A stretch of DNA of 64,000 nucleotides, taken from NCBI RefSeq assembly GCF_003335585.1, contig NZ_QBFD01000046.1, positions 31,165-95,164 on the forward strand, given 5' to 3'. The translations under genes were made by a program, and so were the position numbers. Source of the stretch: Sulfitobacter sp. DFL-14 (GTDB taxonomy: Bacteria > Pseudomonadota > Alphaproteobacteria > Rhodobacterales > Rhodobacteraceae). Positions within the stretch are counted from its first letter, which is position 1; every line of letters begins with the position of its first letter. Of this stretch, positions 7,811 through 16,417 are shown one piece after another. A model generated the notes under the pieces. That model ran no database searches. It was not told the DNA's origin and was given only the letters and a program-made list of their open reading frames with translations.

Positions 7811-9046
7811 ATGACAGCGCCCCTTTCCCCATCCCGCCCCTCAGACGCAGCACCTTCGGGTGATCTGCCCGTCGTGAGGCTTTTGCCCAAGGCCAATGCC
7901 CGCGCCATCCGCCACGGCTTTCCCTGGGTCTATGCAAACGAATTGGTCACCGACCGCCGCACCCGCAAGCTGGACCCCGGCACGCTGGCCCTGCTGGAAG
8001 ACAATGAGCGGCAGCCGATGGGGCTGGTATCGGTCAACCCGAATTCCAAGATCATCGCACGGGTGCTTGACCGCGATCCGGCGGCTGTCATCGACCAGCG
8101 CTGGTTCGAAGCGCACATCACCCGCGCCCTGCACCTGCGTGCGCGGATGTTCGATGCGCCGTTCTACCGCCTGATCCATGCGGAAGCGGATGGCCTGCCC
8201 GGCGTGGTGATCGACCGTTTCGGCGACACCTGCGTGGTGCAACCCAACGCAGCCTGGGCCGAGGCCCTGCTGGAGCCGCTGTGTGCAGCCCTGATTGCCG
8301 TAACCGGTGTGACCCATGTGCTCAAGAACGCTGCCGGGCGCACCCGTGCGCTGGAAGGACTGGACGATGTGAACGCGGTGCTGGCGGGCAGCGCCCCGAC
8401 CGGCCCGGTGCCGGTGCATATGAACGGTGCGATCTATCTGGCCGACCTCACGGGCGGGCAAAAGACCGGCATCTTCTATGACCAGCGCCCCAACCATGCC
8501 TTTGCCGCCAGCCTGTCCCGTGGCGCACGTGTCCTTGATGTCTTTGCCCATGTGGGCGGATTCTCCCTCGCTGCGCTCGCGGCGGGTGCGCAGAGCGCGC
8601 TGGCGGTGGATGGATCGGCCCCGGCGCTGGAACTGGCGCAGGGCGGGGCAGAAGCCGCAGGCCTTGCCGACCGCTTCCAGACCCGGCAGGGCGATGCCTT
8701 TGACGTGCTGACCGATTTGCGCGCGGAAGGCGCCGAATTCGACGTGGTGATCTGCGACCCACCGGCATTTGCACCGGCGCGCCCCGCGCTGGAGGCGGGG
8801 CTGCGCGCCTATGAGCGCATCGCGCGGCTGGCCGCACCGCTGGTGGCCGAGAATGGCATCCTGGGCCTTTGCTCCTGCTCTCACGCCGCCGACCTGTCGC
8901 AGTTCCGCGTGGCCAGCGTGCGCGGCATAGGCCGCGCAGGACGCAAGGGTGTGTTGCTGCACACCGGTTTTGCCGGGCCGGACCATCCGCAATTGCCGCA
9001 ACTGGCTGAAAGCGGCTACCTGAAATCGCTCTTCTTCCGCCTCTGA
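7811..9046 (+). CDS. Class I SAM-dependent rRNA methyltransferase, RlmI-like
   Basis: A 411-residue protein. The N-terminal PUA-like domain (about 20-95: LPKANARAIRHGFPWVYANELV) is followed by a Rossmann methyltransferase domain: motif I RVLDVFAHVGGFSLAALAAG near 238-257, the acidic VDGSAPALELA, and the catalytic-type CDPPAF near 316-321. RlmI/RlmK-type enzymes make 5-methylcytosine in 23S rRNA; a Cys appears in the LGLCSCSHAADLSQF segment near 355, as expected for m5C enzymes. It ends as TGATG, sharing one base with the PIN gene start, so the two are translationally coupled. The exact target site is not deducible. Confidence 0.85.
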   Translation: MTAPLSPSRPSDAAPSGDLPVVRLLPKANARAIRHGFPWVYANELVTDRRTRKLDPGTLALLEDNERQPMGLVSVNPNSKIIARVLDRDPAAVIDQRWFEAHITRALHLRARMFDAPFYRLIHAEADGLPGVVIDRFGDTCVVQPNAAWAEALLEPLCAALIAVTGVTHVLKNAAGRTRALEGLDDVNAVLAGSAPTGPVPVHMNGAIYLADLTGGQKTGIFYDQRPNHAFAASLSRGARVLDVFAHVGGFSLAALAAGAQSALAVDGSAPALELAQGGAEAAGLADRFQTRQGDAFDVLTDLRAEGAEFDVVICDPPAFAPARPALEAGLRAYERIARLAAPLVAENGILGLCSCSHAADLSQFRVASVRGIGRAGRKGVLLHTGFAGPDHPQLPQLAESGYLKSLFFRL

Positions 9047-9588
9047 TGCGGGTGCTGATCGACACCTGCGTGCTTTACCCGACGGTGATGCGCGAAATGG
9101 TGTTAGGCGCGGCGGCACAGGGATTGTTTGAACCCGTCTGGTCGGCCCGCATCCTTGAGGAATGGGCCCGCGCCGCGATCAAGCTGGGACCGGCAGGCGA
9201 AGCCCAGGCGCGCGCCGAAATCGCCCTGCTGCGCCGCGACTGGCCAGCGGCGGAACGGCCCCCGGCCCCCGGCATTGCCGCGCGGCTCTGGCTGCCGGAC
9301 GCGGATGACATCCATGTTCTGGCGGTCGCGGTGGCGGCAAGTGCCGACGCAATCATGACCCTGAATGCCAAGGATTTTCCCAAGGGAACCCTGGCCGGGG
9401 AAGGGCTGGACAGGATCGACCCGGATCACTTCCTGACAAGGCTCTGGACGGATCACCCGGACAAGATCACCACCGTGGCAGACCATGTCCTGCAGACCGC
9501 AAGGGCGCTGTCGGGCGAAGCATGGGAGATGCGCGCGCTGCTGAAAAAGGCGCGACTGCCGCGTCTGGCCAAGGCGCTGACCCGGTAG
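9046..9588 (+). CDS. PIN domain protein (RSP_2648 family)
   Basis: A 180-residue PIN-fold nuclease candidate. Acidic residues sit where a PIN active site needs them: Asp6 in MRVLIDTCVLYP, the ILEEW glutamates near 37-39, and Asp in PDADDIHVLAVAVAASADAI near 85-90 and NAKDFP near 110. The C-terminal ~60 residues (helical, basic end) extend beyond the minimal PIN fold. No antitoxin gene adjoins it; instead it is fused by TGATG to the rRNA methyltransferase gene, so a role in RNA processing or decay tied to ribosomes is more likely than a toxin. That role is inference. Confidence 0.82.
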   Translation: MRVLIDTCVLYPTVMREMVLGAAAQGLFEPVWSARILEEWARAAIKLGPAGEAQARAEIALLRRDWPAAERPPAPGIAARLWLPDADDIHVLAVAVAASADAIMTLNAKDFPKGTLAGEGLDRIDPDHFLTRLWTDHPDKITTVADHVLQTARALSGEAWEMRALLKKARLPRLAKALTR

Positions 9589-9594
9589 CAGGGG

Positions 9595-9636
9595 CGGAAT
9601 TTTCAAAAATTCCGGCACGAAAAATTGAATTTTTCG
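9595..9636. terminator. Two AT-rich hairpins between convergent genes
   Basis: CGGAATTT-TCAA-AAATTCCG (first stem starts at 9595, 8-9 bp) is followed by CGAAAAAT-TGA-ATTTTTCG (9618-9636, perfect 8 bp). They fill the 56-bp space between the PIN gene (+) and the M48 protease gene (-) and provide A/T runs on both strands, so they look like a bidirectional terminator. Confidence 0.65.
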
Positions 9637-9644
9637 GCTCTGTC

Positions 9645-10328
9645 TCAGCTGTTCCAGCGGGATTCCAGCTTTTGCAGCGCGGCGATGCGTTCGTCGGTCT
9701 TGGGGTGGCTCAACAGCCAGGCCGGCGCGCTGCCATGGTTGCTTTGCGTCAGGGCTTCCAGCTTGCGAAACAGCGAAATCTGCGGGGCAACACCGATCCC
9801 TGCCTTGGTCAGCAGGGCGGCAGCATAGGCGTCCGCCTCGTATTCATCGCCCCGCGACAGGCGCGCCGCCAGCAGCGTGGTGATCATATTGGCCAGCCAG
9901 ACGCCAACGAATGGAATGAACCGGCCCAGCACCATCGCCAGCACCGTGCGGATGGCATTCTGGCCGGAAAAGTCGATCATCCGCCGCCGGGAATGCCCCA
10001 GCGCCACATGGCCCAGTTCATGCGCGATCACCGATGCGATCTCTTCCGCCGAGACCTCGCCCGAGCGGAACTTGTTGTAGAAGCCGCGGGTGATGAAAAT
10101 GCGCCCGTCCGGTGCGGCCAGCCCGTTCACCGGCTCGATCTCGTAGATATGCACCTTGATCTGCGGCAGATCGAGCGCGCGGGCCAGCCTGTTGCTGACC
10201 TCCTTCAGGGCCGGGTCGGCCAGCCGCGTTGATCGCGCATCCAGTTCCCGCGCAGTGCGCCAGCTGGAAAATCGGTACATCGCCAGCGCATAGAGAATGG
10301 CCAGAAGGATGGGAAGGACACGGATCAT
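9645..10328 (-). CDS. M48 family zinc metalloprotease
   Basis: A 227-residue membrane-anchored Ste24/HtpX-like peptidase. Residues 1-19 form an N-terminal hydrophobic anchor or uncleaved signal; the zinc site is HELGH (103-107), with the third ligand in DEYEAD (161-166). A second hydrophobic stretch (~126-155, GRFIPFVGVWLANMITTLLAA) lies between, as in HtpX. It is shorter than HtpX (about 290) and lacks a C-terminal repeat domain. Likely role: turnover of periplasmic or membrane proteins. It is followed by a double hairpin, and a 72-bp gap separates it from the P450 gene upstream. Confidence 0.9.
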   Translation of the reverse strand: MIRVLPILLAILYALAMYRFSSWRTARELDARSTRLADPALKEVSNRLARALDLPQIKVHIYEIEPVNGLAAPDGRIFITRGFYNKFRSGEVSAEEIASVIAHELGHVALGHSRRRMIDFSGQNAIRTVLAMVLGRFIPFVGVWLANMITTLLAARLSRGDEYEADAYAAALLTKAGIGVAPQISLFRKLEALTQSNHGSAPAWLLSHPKTDERIAALQKLESRWNS

Positions 10329-10400
10329 GCGCTCAATATGGGGGCGGGCGGCGCGGGGGCAAGCGGTTTGTCGGGATAATGCCGCGCGCCACGCCCGGTC

Positions 10401-11549
10401 TTACCACGCCACCGGCATTGTCGTGGGGCCGCGAAAGGCCCAGCCCCGGTAGGGCACCGGCCCGGTCAGCCGCAGGCCCGGCAGCGCCTCGAACAGCAGC
10501 GGCAGCGCCACCTGGGTGATCAGGCAGCGCGCGGCGGCCGCCCCGGCGCAGAAATGCGGCCCTGCGCCAAAGGGGATGGCCGCAGCGGTGTCACGGGTGA
10601 TGTCAAAATCCTCCGGCCGGTCAAAATGCGCCTCGTCCCGCCCGGCCGAGGAAAACATCAAAAAGACCCGGTCGCCGGGATCAAACCGCACCGCGCCCAC
10701 CCGGTCCTCGCGCGCAACGATCCGGGGCGACATGCCGATGGGGCTGATCCAGCGTGCGTATTCCGCAAAGGCCTCCTGCCAGCTGTTCTGGCCCTGCCGG
10801 ATGCGCTGCAACTGGTCGGGATGGGTCAAGAGCGCCCAGGCGATGCCCGCAATGGCATCGCGCGGCTCGTTCTGGCCGCCGGAAATCACCAGTTTGATAT
10901 TGGCGCGCAGGCTGTCCATCGGCAGGCCTGCCTCTTGCTGAACCGCAAGGGCGCTCATCGGGGCAGGGCTGGCGAGGGCCCTGTCGATATGGCTGTCGAT
11001 CAGCGCCGTGGCCGCGTGACAGCGTGCTTCCACCCCGGCATCACCGGTGTAATTCGCGCAGCCGTCGATCATGTGCTGGCTGACCCGGTCCATTTCCGCA
11101 CAGGACATTTCCGCCAGCCCGGTGATGGCGATCAGTGCCGAGGCAGAGACCGGCATGGCATAATCCGTCACCAGGTCGCAGGAACCGCGCGGGCCGAGAT
11201 CCGCAAGGAAACGCCGCGCCGAGGCTTCAAAGACCGGGGCCCAATGCTGTGCCACGGTGCGCGGGCTGAGCGCGGGGAACAGCGCGCGCCGCTCCGCCTG
11301 ATGGTCGGCCGCGTCCTTGCGCATCATGTTCTCGCCCATGAGGCGGGTCATCAGCCCATCCGGCTGCCGGGAGGAAAACACCTCGATCCGCTTTTCCTCG
11401 CGGTGGATATCATCGCGCCGGGTCAGCAGGGTTGCATCCAGTTCCGGCACATAGGCGATGGGGGCCTCATGCCGCATACGCGCGAGTATGGGATAGGGAT
11501 CAGCGGCAAAACTGGCCGGGTCGAGGGAGAAGAGGGGCGCATTGGACAT
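10401..11549 (-). CDS. Cytochrome P450 with an atypical I-helix
   Basis: A 382-residue soluble P450. The haem loop is FGAGPHFCAG with the axial Cys at 334; the K-helix ExxR is EYAR (263-266). The I-helix normally holds A/G-G-x-(D/E)-T; here residues 224-231 read GGQNEPRD, with Asn-Glu followed by Pro and no Thr. The rest is a typical bacterial class I P450 needing ferredoxin partners, but none are encoded nearby. Substrate unknown. The missing Thr of the acid-alcohol pair suggests a non-standard oxygen-activation step or peroxide use; both are inference. Confidence 0.9.
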   Translation of the reverse strand: MSNAPLFSLDPASFAADPYPILARMRHEAPIAYVPELDATLLTRRDDIHREEKRIEVFSSRQPDGLMTRLMGENMMRKDAADHQAERRALFPALSPRTVAQHWAPVFEASARRFLADLGPRGSCDLVTDYAMPVSASALIAITGLAEMSCAEMDRVSQHMIDGCANYTGDAGVEARCHAATALIDSHIDRALASPAPMSALAVQQEAGLPMDSLRANIKLVISGGQNEPRDAIAGIAWALLTHPDQLQRIRQGQNSWQEAFAEYARWISPIGMSPRIVAREDRVGAVRFDPGDRVFLMFSSAGRDEAHFDRPEDFDITRDTAAAIPFGAGPHFCAGAAAARCLITQVALPLLFEALPGLRLTGPVPYRGWAFRGPTTMPVAW

Positions 11550-11641
11550 GCCACGATCCTAGGGCAGACCGAAGCCCCAGACAATTGCAATGACGAGGGG
11601 CGCAATGACGCGGGGCGCCCGGCTTGCGCCGGGCGGGCGCG

Positions 11642-12070
11642 TCAGGCCAGTCTGGCGTCCATCGTGATCTCAGCGGTCAGCAGTTTGGAAATCGGGCAAT
11701 TCTCCTTGGCGGTTTTGGCCGCTTCGGCAAATTGGTCTTCCGTTGCATTCGGAATGGTCGCAGTCACGTCCAGATGCACCTTGGGAATGTGAAAGCCGCC
11801 GTCCTTCTGATCCAGATAGACGGTCGCCCTGGTCTCGATGCTGTCGGCGACAAGGTCATGCCCCTCAAGCACCATGGAAAGCGCCATGGAGAAACAGGAG
11901 GCATGGGCCGCCCCGATCAGCTCTTCGGGGTTGGTGCCCTTGCCGTCCTCGAAGCGGGTGTCGAAGCCATAGGGCTGATCCGCCAGCACACCGGTCTGGG
12001 TGGAAACAAACCCTTTGCCTGTCTTCAGATTGCCGGACCATTTTGCCGCCCCTGATTTCTTGATTGCCAT
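11642..12070 (-). CDS. osmC: OsmC family peroxiredoxin
   Basis: A 142-residue OsmC/Ohr-fold thiol peroxidase that reduces organic hydroperoxides in the cytosol. The two catalytic cysteines are present: Cys59 in GAAHASCFSM and Cys125 in AKENCPIS. The NPEELIGAAHASCFSMAL stretch and length match OsmC rather than Ohr. Start ATG at 12070 has AAAGGAC upstream. A 10-bp perfect inverted repeat lies about 126 bp upstream (12196-12218) and may bind its regulator. Confidence 0.9.
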   Translation of the reverse strand: MAIKKSGAAKWSGNLKTGKGFVSTQTGVLADQPYGFDTRFEDGKGTNPEELIGAAHASCFSMALSMVLEGHDLVADSIETRATVYLDQKDGGFHIPKVHLDVTATIPNATEDQFAEAAKTAKENCPISKLLTAEITMDARLA

Positions 12071-12195
12071 GATATCGTCCTTTCAACTCTATGCGCCGGA
12101 CCAACGCGCCGATGCGCATTGCGTTCCGTCGGAGGTACAGCGGGGGAGGAGAACGTGAAGGATGCGGGAAACGCGGGCGGTGGGCGGTGTCGATC

Positions 12196-12218
12196 AAGTT
12201 AAAGTATCACTTTAACTT
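12196..12218 (-). promoter_or_regulatory. 10-bp perfect palindrome upstream of osmC
   Basis: AAGTTAAAGT (12196-12205), ATC, ACTTTAACTT (12209-12218) form an exact inverted repeat in the 230-bp AT-richer region before osmC. On the minus strand a TTGAAC element adjoins it, so it may overlap a promoter. It could be an operator for a MarR-type (OhrR-like) repressor, but it does not match the classic OhrR box. Both the function and the regulator are inference. Confidence 0.5.
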
Positions 12219-12318
12219 TCTTGTTCAATAGTCAGGAATATATAGGATAACTATCACTCCCAAAGCCCTTGCCGTCCCTTCCAGTCAGGCGCGCTGACCG
12301 TTCACCAAAAGCGCCGCT

Positions 12319-13506
12319 TCAGCGCGCCATGGTCTTGATCCCGCGCGACAGGCCTTCGAGGGTCATGGGCACCATCGCATCGGGGCCGAAAATCTCGCGG
12401 ATCATGGAAATCGACTGGGTGTAGGGCCAGTATTTCTCCGGCACCGGGTTGATCCACAGATTGCTTTGCCACTGATCGCAAGCGCGGGTCAGCCATGTGG
12501 CGCCGCTTTCGGCGTTCCAATGTTCATTGGCGCCGCCAGGATAGGCAATTTCATAGGGCGACATGGAGGCATCCCCAACGAAAATGCATTTGTAATCAGG
12601 GCCATAGGTGCGCAGGATCTCATGGGTGCTCAGCTGTGCATCCCAGCGGCGGCGGTTGTCCTTCCAGACGCCTTCATAAAGGCAGTTGTGAAAGTAGAAA
12701 TATTCAAAATGCTTGAACTCCGCCTTGGCTGCGCTGAAAAGCTCCTGCACCACCTTTACATGCGGGTCCATGGAACCGCCCACGTCGAGAAACAGCAGCA
12801 CCTTGACCGCATTGCGCCGCTCGGGGCGGGTTTTCACATCCAGATAGCCATGTTCTGCCGTGGCGCGGATGGTGCCGTTCAGGTCCAGTTCTTCGTCCGC
12901 GCCATCCCGCGCCCAGCGGCGCAGGCGTTTCAGGGCCACCTTGATGTTGCGCGTGCCCAGTTCGACATTGTCGTCCAGGTTGCGGAATTCGCGTTTGTCC
13001 CAGACCTTGGTCGCGCGCTGGTGGCGGCTTTCCTTCTGGCCGATGCGCACCCCTTCGGGGTTGTAGCCATAGGCCCCGAAGGGCGAGGTGCCCGCGGTGC
13101 CGACCCATTTGTTGCCCCCCTGATGGCGGCCTTTTTGTTCCTCAAGACGTTTCTTGAGCGTTTCCATCAACTTGTCGAAGCCTCCTAAAGCTTCGATCTC
13201 GGCTTTCTCGGCCTCGGTCAGGTGTTTTTCCGCCATCTTTTCCAGCCAGTCGCGCGGGATGTCGACTGCTTCAAGAACATCGTCCAAGCTGATGTTTTCC
13301 AAGCCTTTGAAGGCTGCGGCAAAGGCCTGGTCGAACTTGTCGATGTTCCGCTCGTCCTTCACCATCGACACCCGCGCGAGGTAATAGAACGCCTCGACGT
13401 CATAGGTCGCGATTCCGGCTGCCATGCCGTCCAGGAACGCCAGGAATTCCCGCATCGAGACGGGCACCTTATGGGCGCGCAGCTGGTCGAAGAAAGGCAG
13501 GAACAT
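12319..13506 (-). CDS. VWA domain protein, CoxE-like
   Basis: A 395-residue cytosolic protein. The N-terminal two-thirds is helical (DUF/CoxE part, ~1-230) and the C-terminal third is a von Willebrand A fold with a modified MIDAS, FLDVGGSMDPH near 245-255 (usual form DxSxS; here DVGGS). Proteins of this kind act with a MoxR AAA+ ATPase to assemble or activate a client, as CoxD/CoxE or CbbQ/CbbO do. The matching MoxR gene is at 15410-16249 on the same strand, separated by a DUF2927 lipoprotein gene and a 56-codon gene. The client is unknown. Confidence 0.88.
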   Translation of the reverse strand: MFLPFFDQLRAHKVPVSMREFLAFLDGMAAGIATYDVEAFYYLARVSMVKDERNIDKFDQAFAAAFKGLENISLDDVLEAVDIPRDWLEKMAEKHLTEAEKAEIEALGGFDKLMETLKKRLEEQKGRHQGGNKWVGTAGTSPFGAYGYNPEGVRIGQKESRHQRATKVWDKREFRNLDDNVELGTRNIKVALKRLRRWARDGADEELDLNGTIRATAEHGYLDVKTRPERRNAVKVLLFLDVGGSMDPHVKVVQELFSAAKAEFKHFEYFYFHNCLYEGVWKDNRRRWDAQLSTHEILRTYGPDYKCIFVGDASMSPYEIAYPGGANEHWNAESGATWLTRACDQWQSNLWINPVPEKYWPYTQSISMIREIFGPDAMVPMTLEGLSRGIKTMAR

Positions 13507-13509
13507 CCG

Positions 13510-13680
13510 TCAGCCCATCATCATGCGGTCGAAAATGACGGTCAGGATCATGCCGACAACCAGGAAGGCAATACCATAGCCTGCGGCGTATTGCGCGATG
13601 TCCTTGCGGTTGCCTGCCCGCCTGCGCGCGGTCAGCCCGCCGATCAGGGCCCCGACAAGCGCCAAAATGATTGCGATCAT
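13510..13680 (-). CDS. Small membrane protein (56 residues)
   Basis: Two hydrophobic segments (MIAIILALVGALIGGL at 1-16 and YAAGYGIAFLVVGMILTVIF at 31-50) are separated by a basic turn (TARRRAGNRKD), a two-span inner-membrane hairpin. ATG at 13680 has GGCGGAAG as ribosome-binding site. It ends 3 nt before the VWA gene start and begins 17 nt after the DUF2927 gene, so it belongs to the moxR-VWA string. Similar small proteins exist in relatives with no proven function. Confidence 0.8.
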   Translation of the reverse strand: MIAIILALVGALIGGLTARRRAGNRKDIAQYAAGYGIAFLVVGMILTVIFDRMMMG

Positions 13681-13697
13681 ATTCTTCCGCCCTTGGG

Positions 13698-15068
13698 TTA
13701 CGAGCCTTTCAGCGGGTTCAGCGAAGCGATCTCGCGCAGCTTGGCCCGCACGGCCCAATCTGGCCCAAACCCGTATCGCGCCCAGCCCACACTGTCCAGC
13801 CTGACGCCACTGGCCTCTGTGGGGCGGTTTTCCAGTTCCAGCGCCTCTGCACGCAGCAACAGCAGGGTGGCGAGCAAAGCGGCGTTCTCCGACTGGATCG
13901 CCGTGTCCACATGTGGGGCGATCAGCCGCAGGGCGCGGTTGCCGTCGCCCTTGGTGATGGCATAGGCCGACAATTGGGTGGCAACATAGGCCCGGTGCAG
14001 CCGGGTGCCCGGCGACATCGCATAATAGCGGTCGGCAATCAGATAATGTTTCTGGGCCATCTCTGCATCGCTGGCCTGCATGACACGGCCCATGGCGTAA
14101 TGGGCAAAGGCGCGGCGGTGGTCCTGCCAGCCCATCGCACCGGCAATCCGGATCGCTTCCTGTGCCGCGGCCTGACGCCTGGCAAAGGAGACCGAACGCC
14201 CGCCCAGCGCGGTCTGGATCGCCTTGCTCCATTCCGTGGGGGTGCGGGTGGCATAGCGCGCCCTGGCCTGAGTGCCGCGCGGATTGACGCGCGCCAGGAT
14301 CGCGGGCAGGGCGGCGGCCACCTGGCCCCGTGTCATCCCCGAACGCAGCGCGGGATCGTAATAGGCGCGCAGGATCAGCATGTCGAAACCCGTAAGCACC
14401 GTATGGACATTGTCGTCGTTGAAAACGGAATCGGGCAGGCGGTAAAGATCGTTCAGCGGCCCCAGCGCCTGCGCCAGTTCCTCGTGCAGGCAATCGCGCA
14501 CCTCTTGCGGGCTGGCATCATTCGGCAGGAAAATCGCGATCTTTTCGCGGGTTTTCAGCAGGGTCCAGTTGGTCTTGGCCTGCCTGCGGGCGCTGCGGTA
14601 TTCGTCAATCGTGGTGACATTGGGGGCCACGAAACAGGCCGCCTGGGGCAGAACCCGGCGGATGTCCTCGCGGCTGACCGCCTGGATGGTGATATTCGCG
14701 TCCCCTGAACGGGCCTCGCGGATGTCGATTTTTGCCTCGCTGCGCAGACGCGCCATCAGCTTTCTGAGATCGGGTAGCAAGGTGGGCGGCGGGCTGCCCG
14801 CAACCCGCAGGGAAATCGGCGTTTCAAAGCGGGTCAGCACCGGCAGGCTGCGGCCGCTTTCCATCTGGAAAGAGAGTTCGATGAAATCCAGGGCAAGATC
14901 GTTGTTGGACCGCACCGGCGCTTCGGGCAGGCTGGTTGCGAAGCTTTTCATCGGCGGCAGGCTGCTGGCCGACGTGTCAAAGGCGGCGCGGGTGGCGACA
15001 TCGGGGTTGGAAGCAGGGACGCAGGCGTTCAACAGCAATACAAGCGGCAGGAAAACGCGACCCCTCAC
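13698..15068 (-). CDS. DUF2927 lipoprotein
   Basis: About 456 residues. I place the start at GTG 15068 because it gives a short, clean lipoprotein signal (MRGRVFLPLVLLLNAC, acylated Cys at 16) with AAAAGGG upstream; an earlier GTG at 15179 would add 37 residues without family features. The DUF2927 region carries the hallmark CLHEELAQALGPLNDLY near 193-209 and a following NDDN...LRAYYDP segment; the HEE pattern resembles a degenerate metallopeptidase site. The C-terminal ~150 residues look like tetratricopeptide-type helices. Probably periplasmic; function unknown. It sits between moxR and the VWA gene. Confidence 0.8.
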   Translation of the reverse strand: MRGRVFLPLVLLLNACVPASNPDVATRAAFDTSASSLPPMKSFATSLPEAPVRSNNDLALDFIELSFQMESGRSLPVLTRFETPISLRVAGSPPPTLLPDLRKLMARLRSEAKIDIREARSGDANITIQAVSREDIRRVLPQAACFVAPNVTTIDEYRSARRQAKTNWTLLKTREKIAIFLPNDASPQEVRDCLHEELAQALGPLNDLYRLPDSVFNDDNVHTVLTGFDMLILRAYYDPALRSGMTRGQVAAALPAILARVNPRGTQARARYATRTPTEWSKAIQTALGGRSVSFARRQAAAQEAIRIAGAMGWQDHRRAFAHYAMGRVMQASDAEMAQKHYLIADRYYAMSPGTRLHRAYVATQLSAYAITKGDGNRALRLIAPHVDTAIQSENAALLATLLLLRAEALELENRPTEASGVRLDSVGWARYGFGPDWAVRAKLREIASLNPLKGS

Positions 15069-15409
15069 AGAAAGAACCCTTTTCCGAACAAGGGGTTGGC
15101 GAATATCTGTTGGTCTGGCGTCGGGGCGGATGCCTGCGCCGACGGAGCGGTTCTGCTGTTCATTTGTGCCTGCCTGCACTTTTTGTTCTGTCGATTTGAG
15201 GCCTTTTCACCTTCTGACCCGACTTGAGTAGGGAGCAATTGAGGCAAAATGGAGGCAAAGTCGGCAGTTTGGGGCAGGCGCGCGCACTGTGGCTTTCAGG
15301 TCAGCACACGGGGCCGGGCGGATTGCGGCGGCGCAGGCCGCCGGCGCGCATCGCGCCGTGGCACGGGGCGCGCAGGAAACACCCGGAGCCGTGCAAGGCC
15401 CCGGTTCGG
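15069..15409. other. 341-bp gap with GC-rich hairpins downstream of moxR
   Basis: The part next to moxR holds CGGCGGC-GCAG-GCCGCCG (15326-15343) and GGCGCG-CAT-CGCGCC (15343-15357), strong adjoining stems that could end moxR transcription before the DUF2927 gene. The stretch 15332-15366 also resembles the core of the dispersed repeats at 6.7 and 28.4 kb. The rest (15069-15240) is less GC-rich and may contain the promoter of the DUF2927 gene. Confidence 0.45.
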
Positions 15410-16249
15410 TCAGCGTTGCGCGCGCGCCATGAAGGCAAGCCGTTCAAACAGATGCACGTCCTGTTCATTCTTCAGCAGGGCGCCATGCAGCTTGGGAAGC
15501 GCGCTGCTGCCGTCCTTCCTGAGGTCCTCGGCATCCATGTCTTCGGCCAGCAGCAGTTTCAGCCAGTCCAGCACTTCGGAGGTGGAGGGTTTCTTTTTCA
15601 GACCGGCCTGATCGCGGATTTCGTAGAACTGGGTCAGCGCGGTGGTCAGCAGGTTCTGCTTGATCCCCGGGTGATGCACCTCGACGATCTTTTTCAGCGT
15701 CTCCATTTCGGGAAAGCGGATGTAGTGAAAGAAACAGCGGCGCAGAAAGGCGTCGGGCAGTTCCTTTTCATTGTTCGATGTGATGATGACGATGGGGCGC
15801 TGGCGGGCCTTGATCGTCTCGCCGGTCTCGTAGACATAGAACTCCATCTTGTCGAGTTCCTGCAGCAGGTCGTTGGGGAATTCGATGTCGGCCTTGTCGA
15901 TCTCGTCGATCAGCAGCACCACCTTTTCATCGGCCTCGAAGGCCTCCCAGAGCTTGCCCTTGCGGATGTAGTTCCTGACGTCATGCACCCGCTCTTCGCC
16001 CAGCTGGCTGTCGCGCAACCGGCTGACCGCATCGTATTCGTAAAGCCCCTGTTGCGCCCTTGTGGTCGACTTGATGTTCCATTCGATCATCCGCAGTCCC
16101 AGGGCGGAAGAGACCTGCAGCGCCAGTTCCGTCTTGCCGGTTCCGGGTTCACCCTTGACCAGCAGGGGACGTTCCAATGTCACGGCGGCATTGACCGCGA
16201 TGGTCAGATCGTCCGTGGCGACGTAATCGGCGGTGCCTTGAAATTTCAT
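15410..16249 (-). CDS. MoxR family AAA+ ATPase
   Basis: A 279-residue AAA+ ATPase: Walker A GEPGTGKT near 36-43, Walker B VVLLIDEIDKA near 110-120, sensor 1 in IVITSNNEKELPDAFLRRCF near 152-171. It belongs to the MoxR group, which remodels or metallates partner proteins together with a VWA-domain cofactor; the VWA gene is 2 kb downstream on the same strand. Start ATG at 16249. It is divergent from dksA with a 168-bp shared promoter region. The client is unknown. Confidence 0.92.
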   Translation of the reverse strand: MKFQGTADYVATDDLTIAVNAAVTLERPLLVKGEPGTGKTELALQVSSALGLRMIEWNIKSTTRAQQGLYEYDAVSRLRDSQLGEERVHDVRNYIRKGKLWEAFEADEKVVLLIDEIDKADIEFPNDLLQELDKMEFYVYETGETIKARQRPIVIITSNNEKELPDAFLRRCFFHYIRFPEMETLKKIVEVHHPGIKQNLLTTALTQFYEIRDQAGLKKKPSTSEVLDWLKLLLAEDMDAEDLRKDGSSALPKLHGALLKNEQDVHLFERLAFMARAQR

Positions 16250-16417
16250 TTGCTTTCAATCCTCTGTGATCCGGAGCTTGGCTTGAAGTCTTTAACCAAG
16301 AATCAAAAGGATTGTGTAGTGACAAAACTGAAAGGCTGAGGTAGACGCTGCGGCAGGGAGCGTTCTCGGGGAGATAAGTCTCACATGCTCAGGCTAAAAA
16401 CACTTGAGGGACAATCG

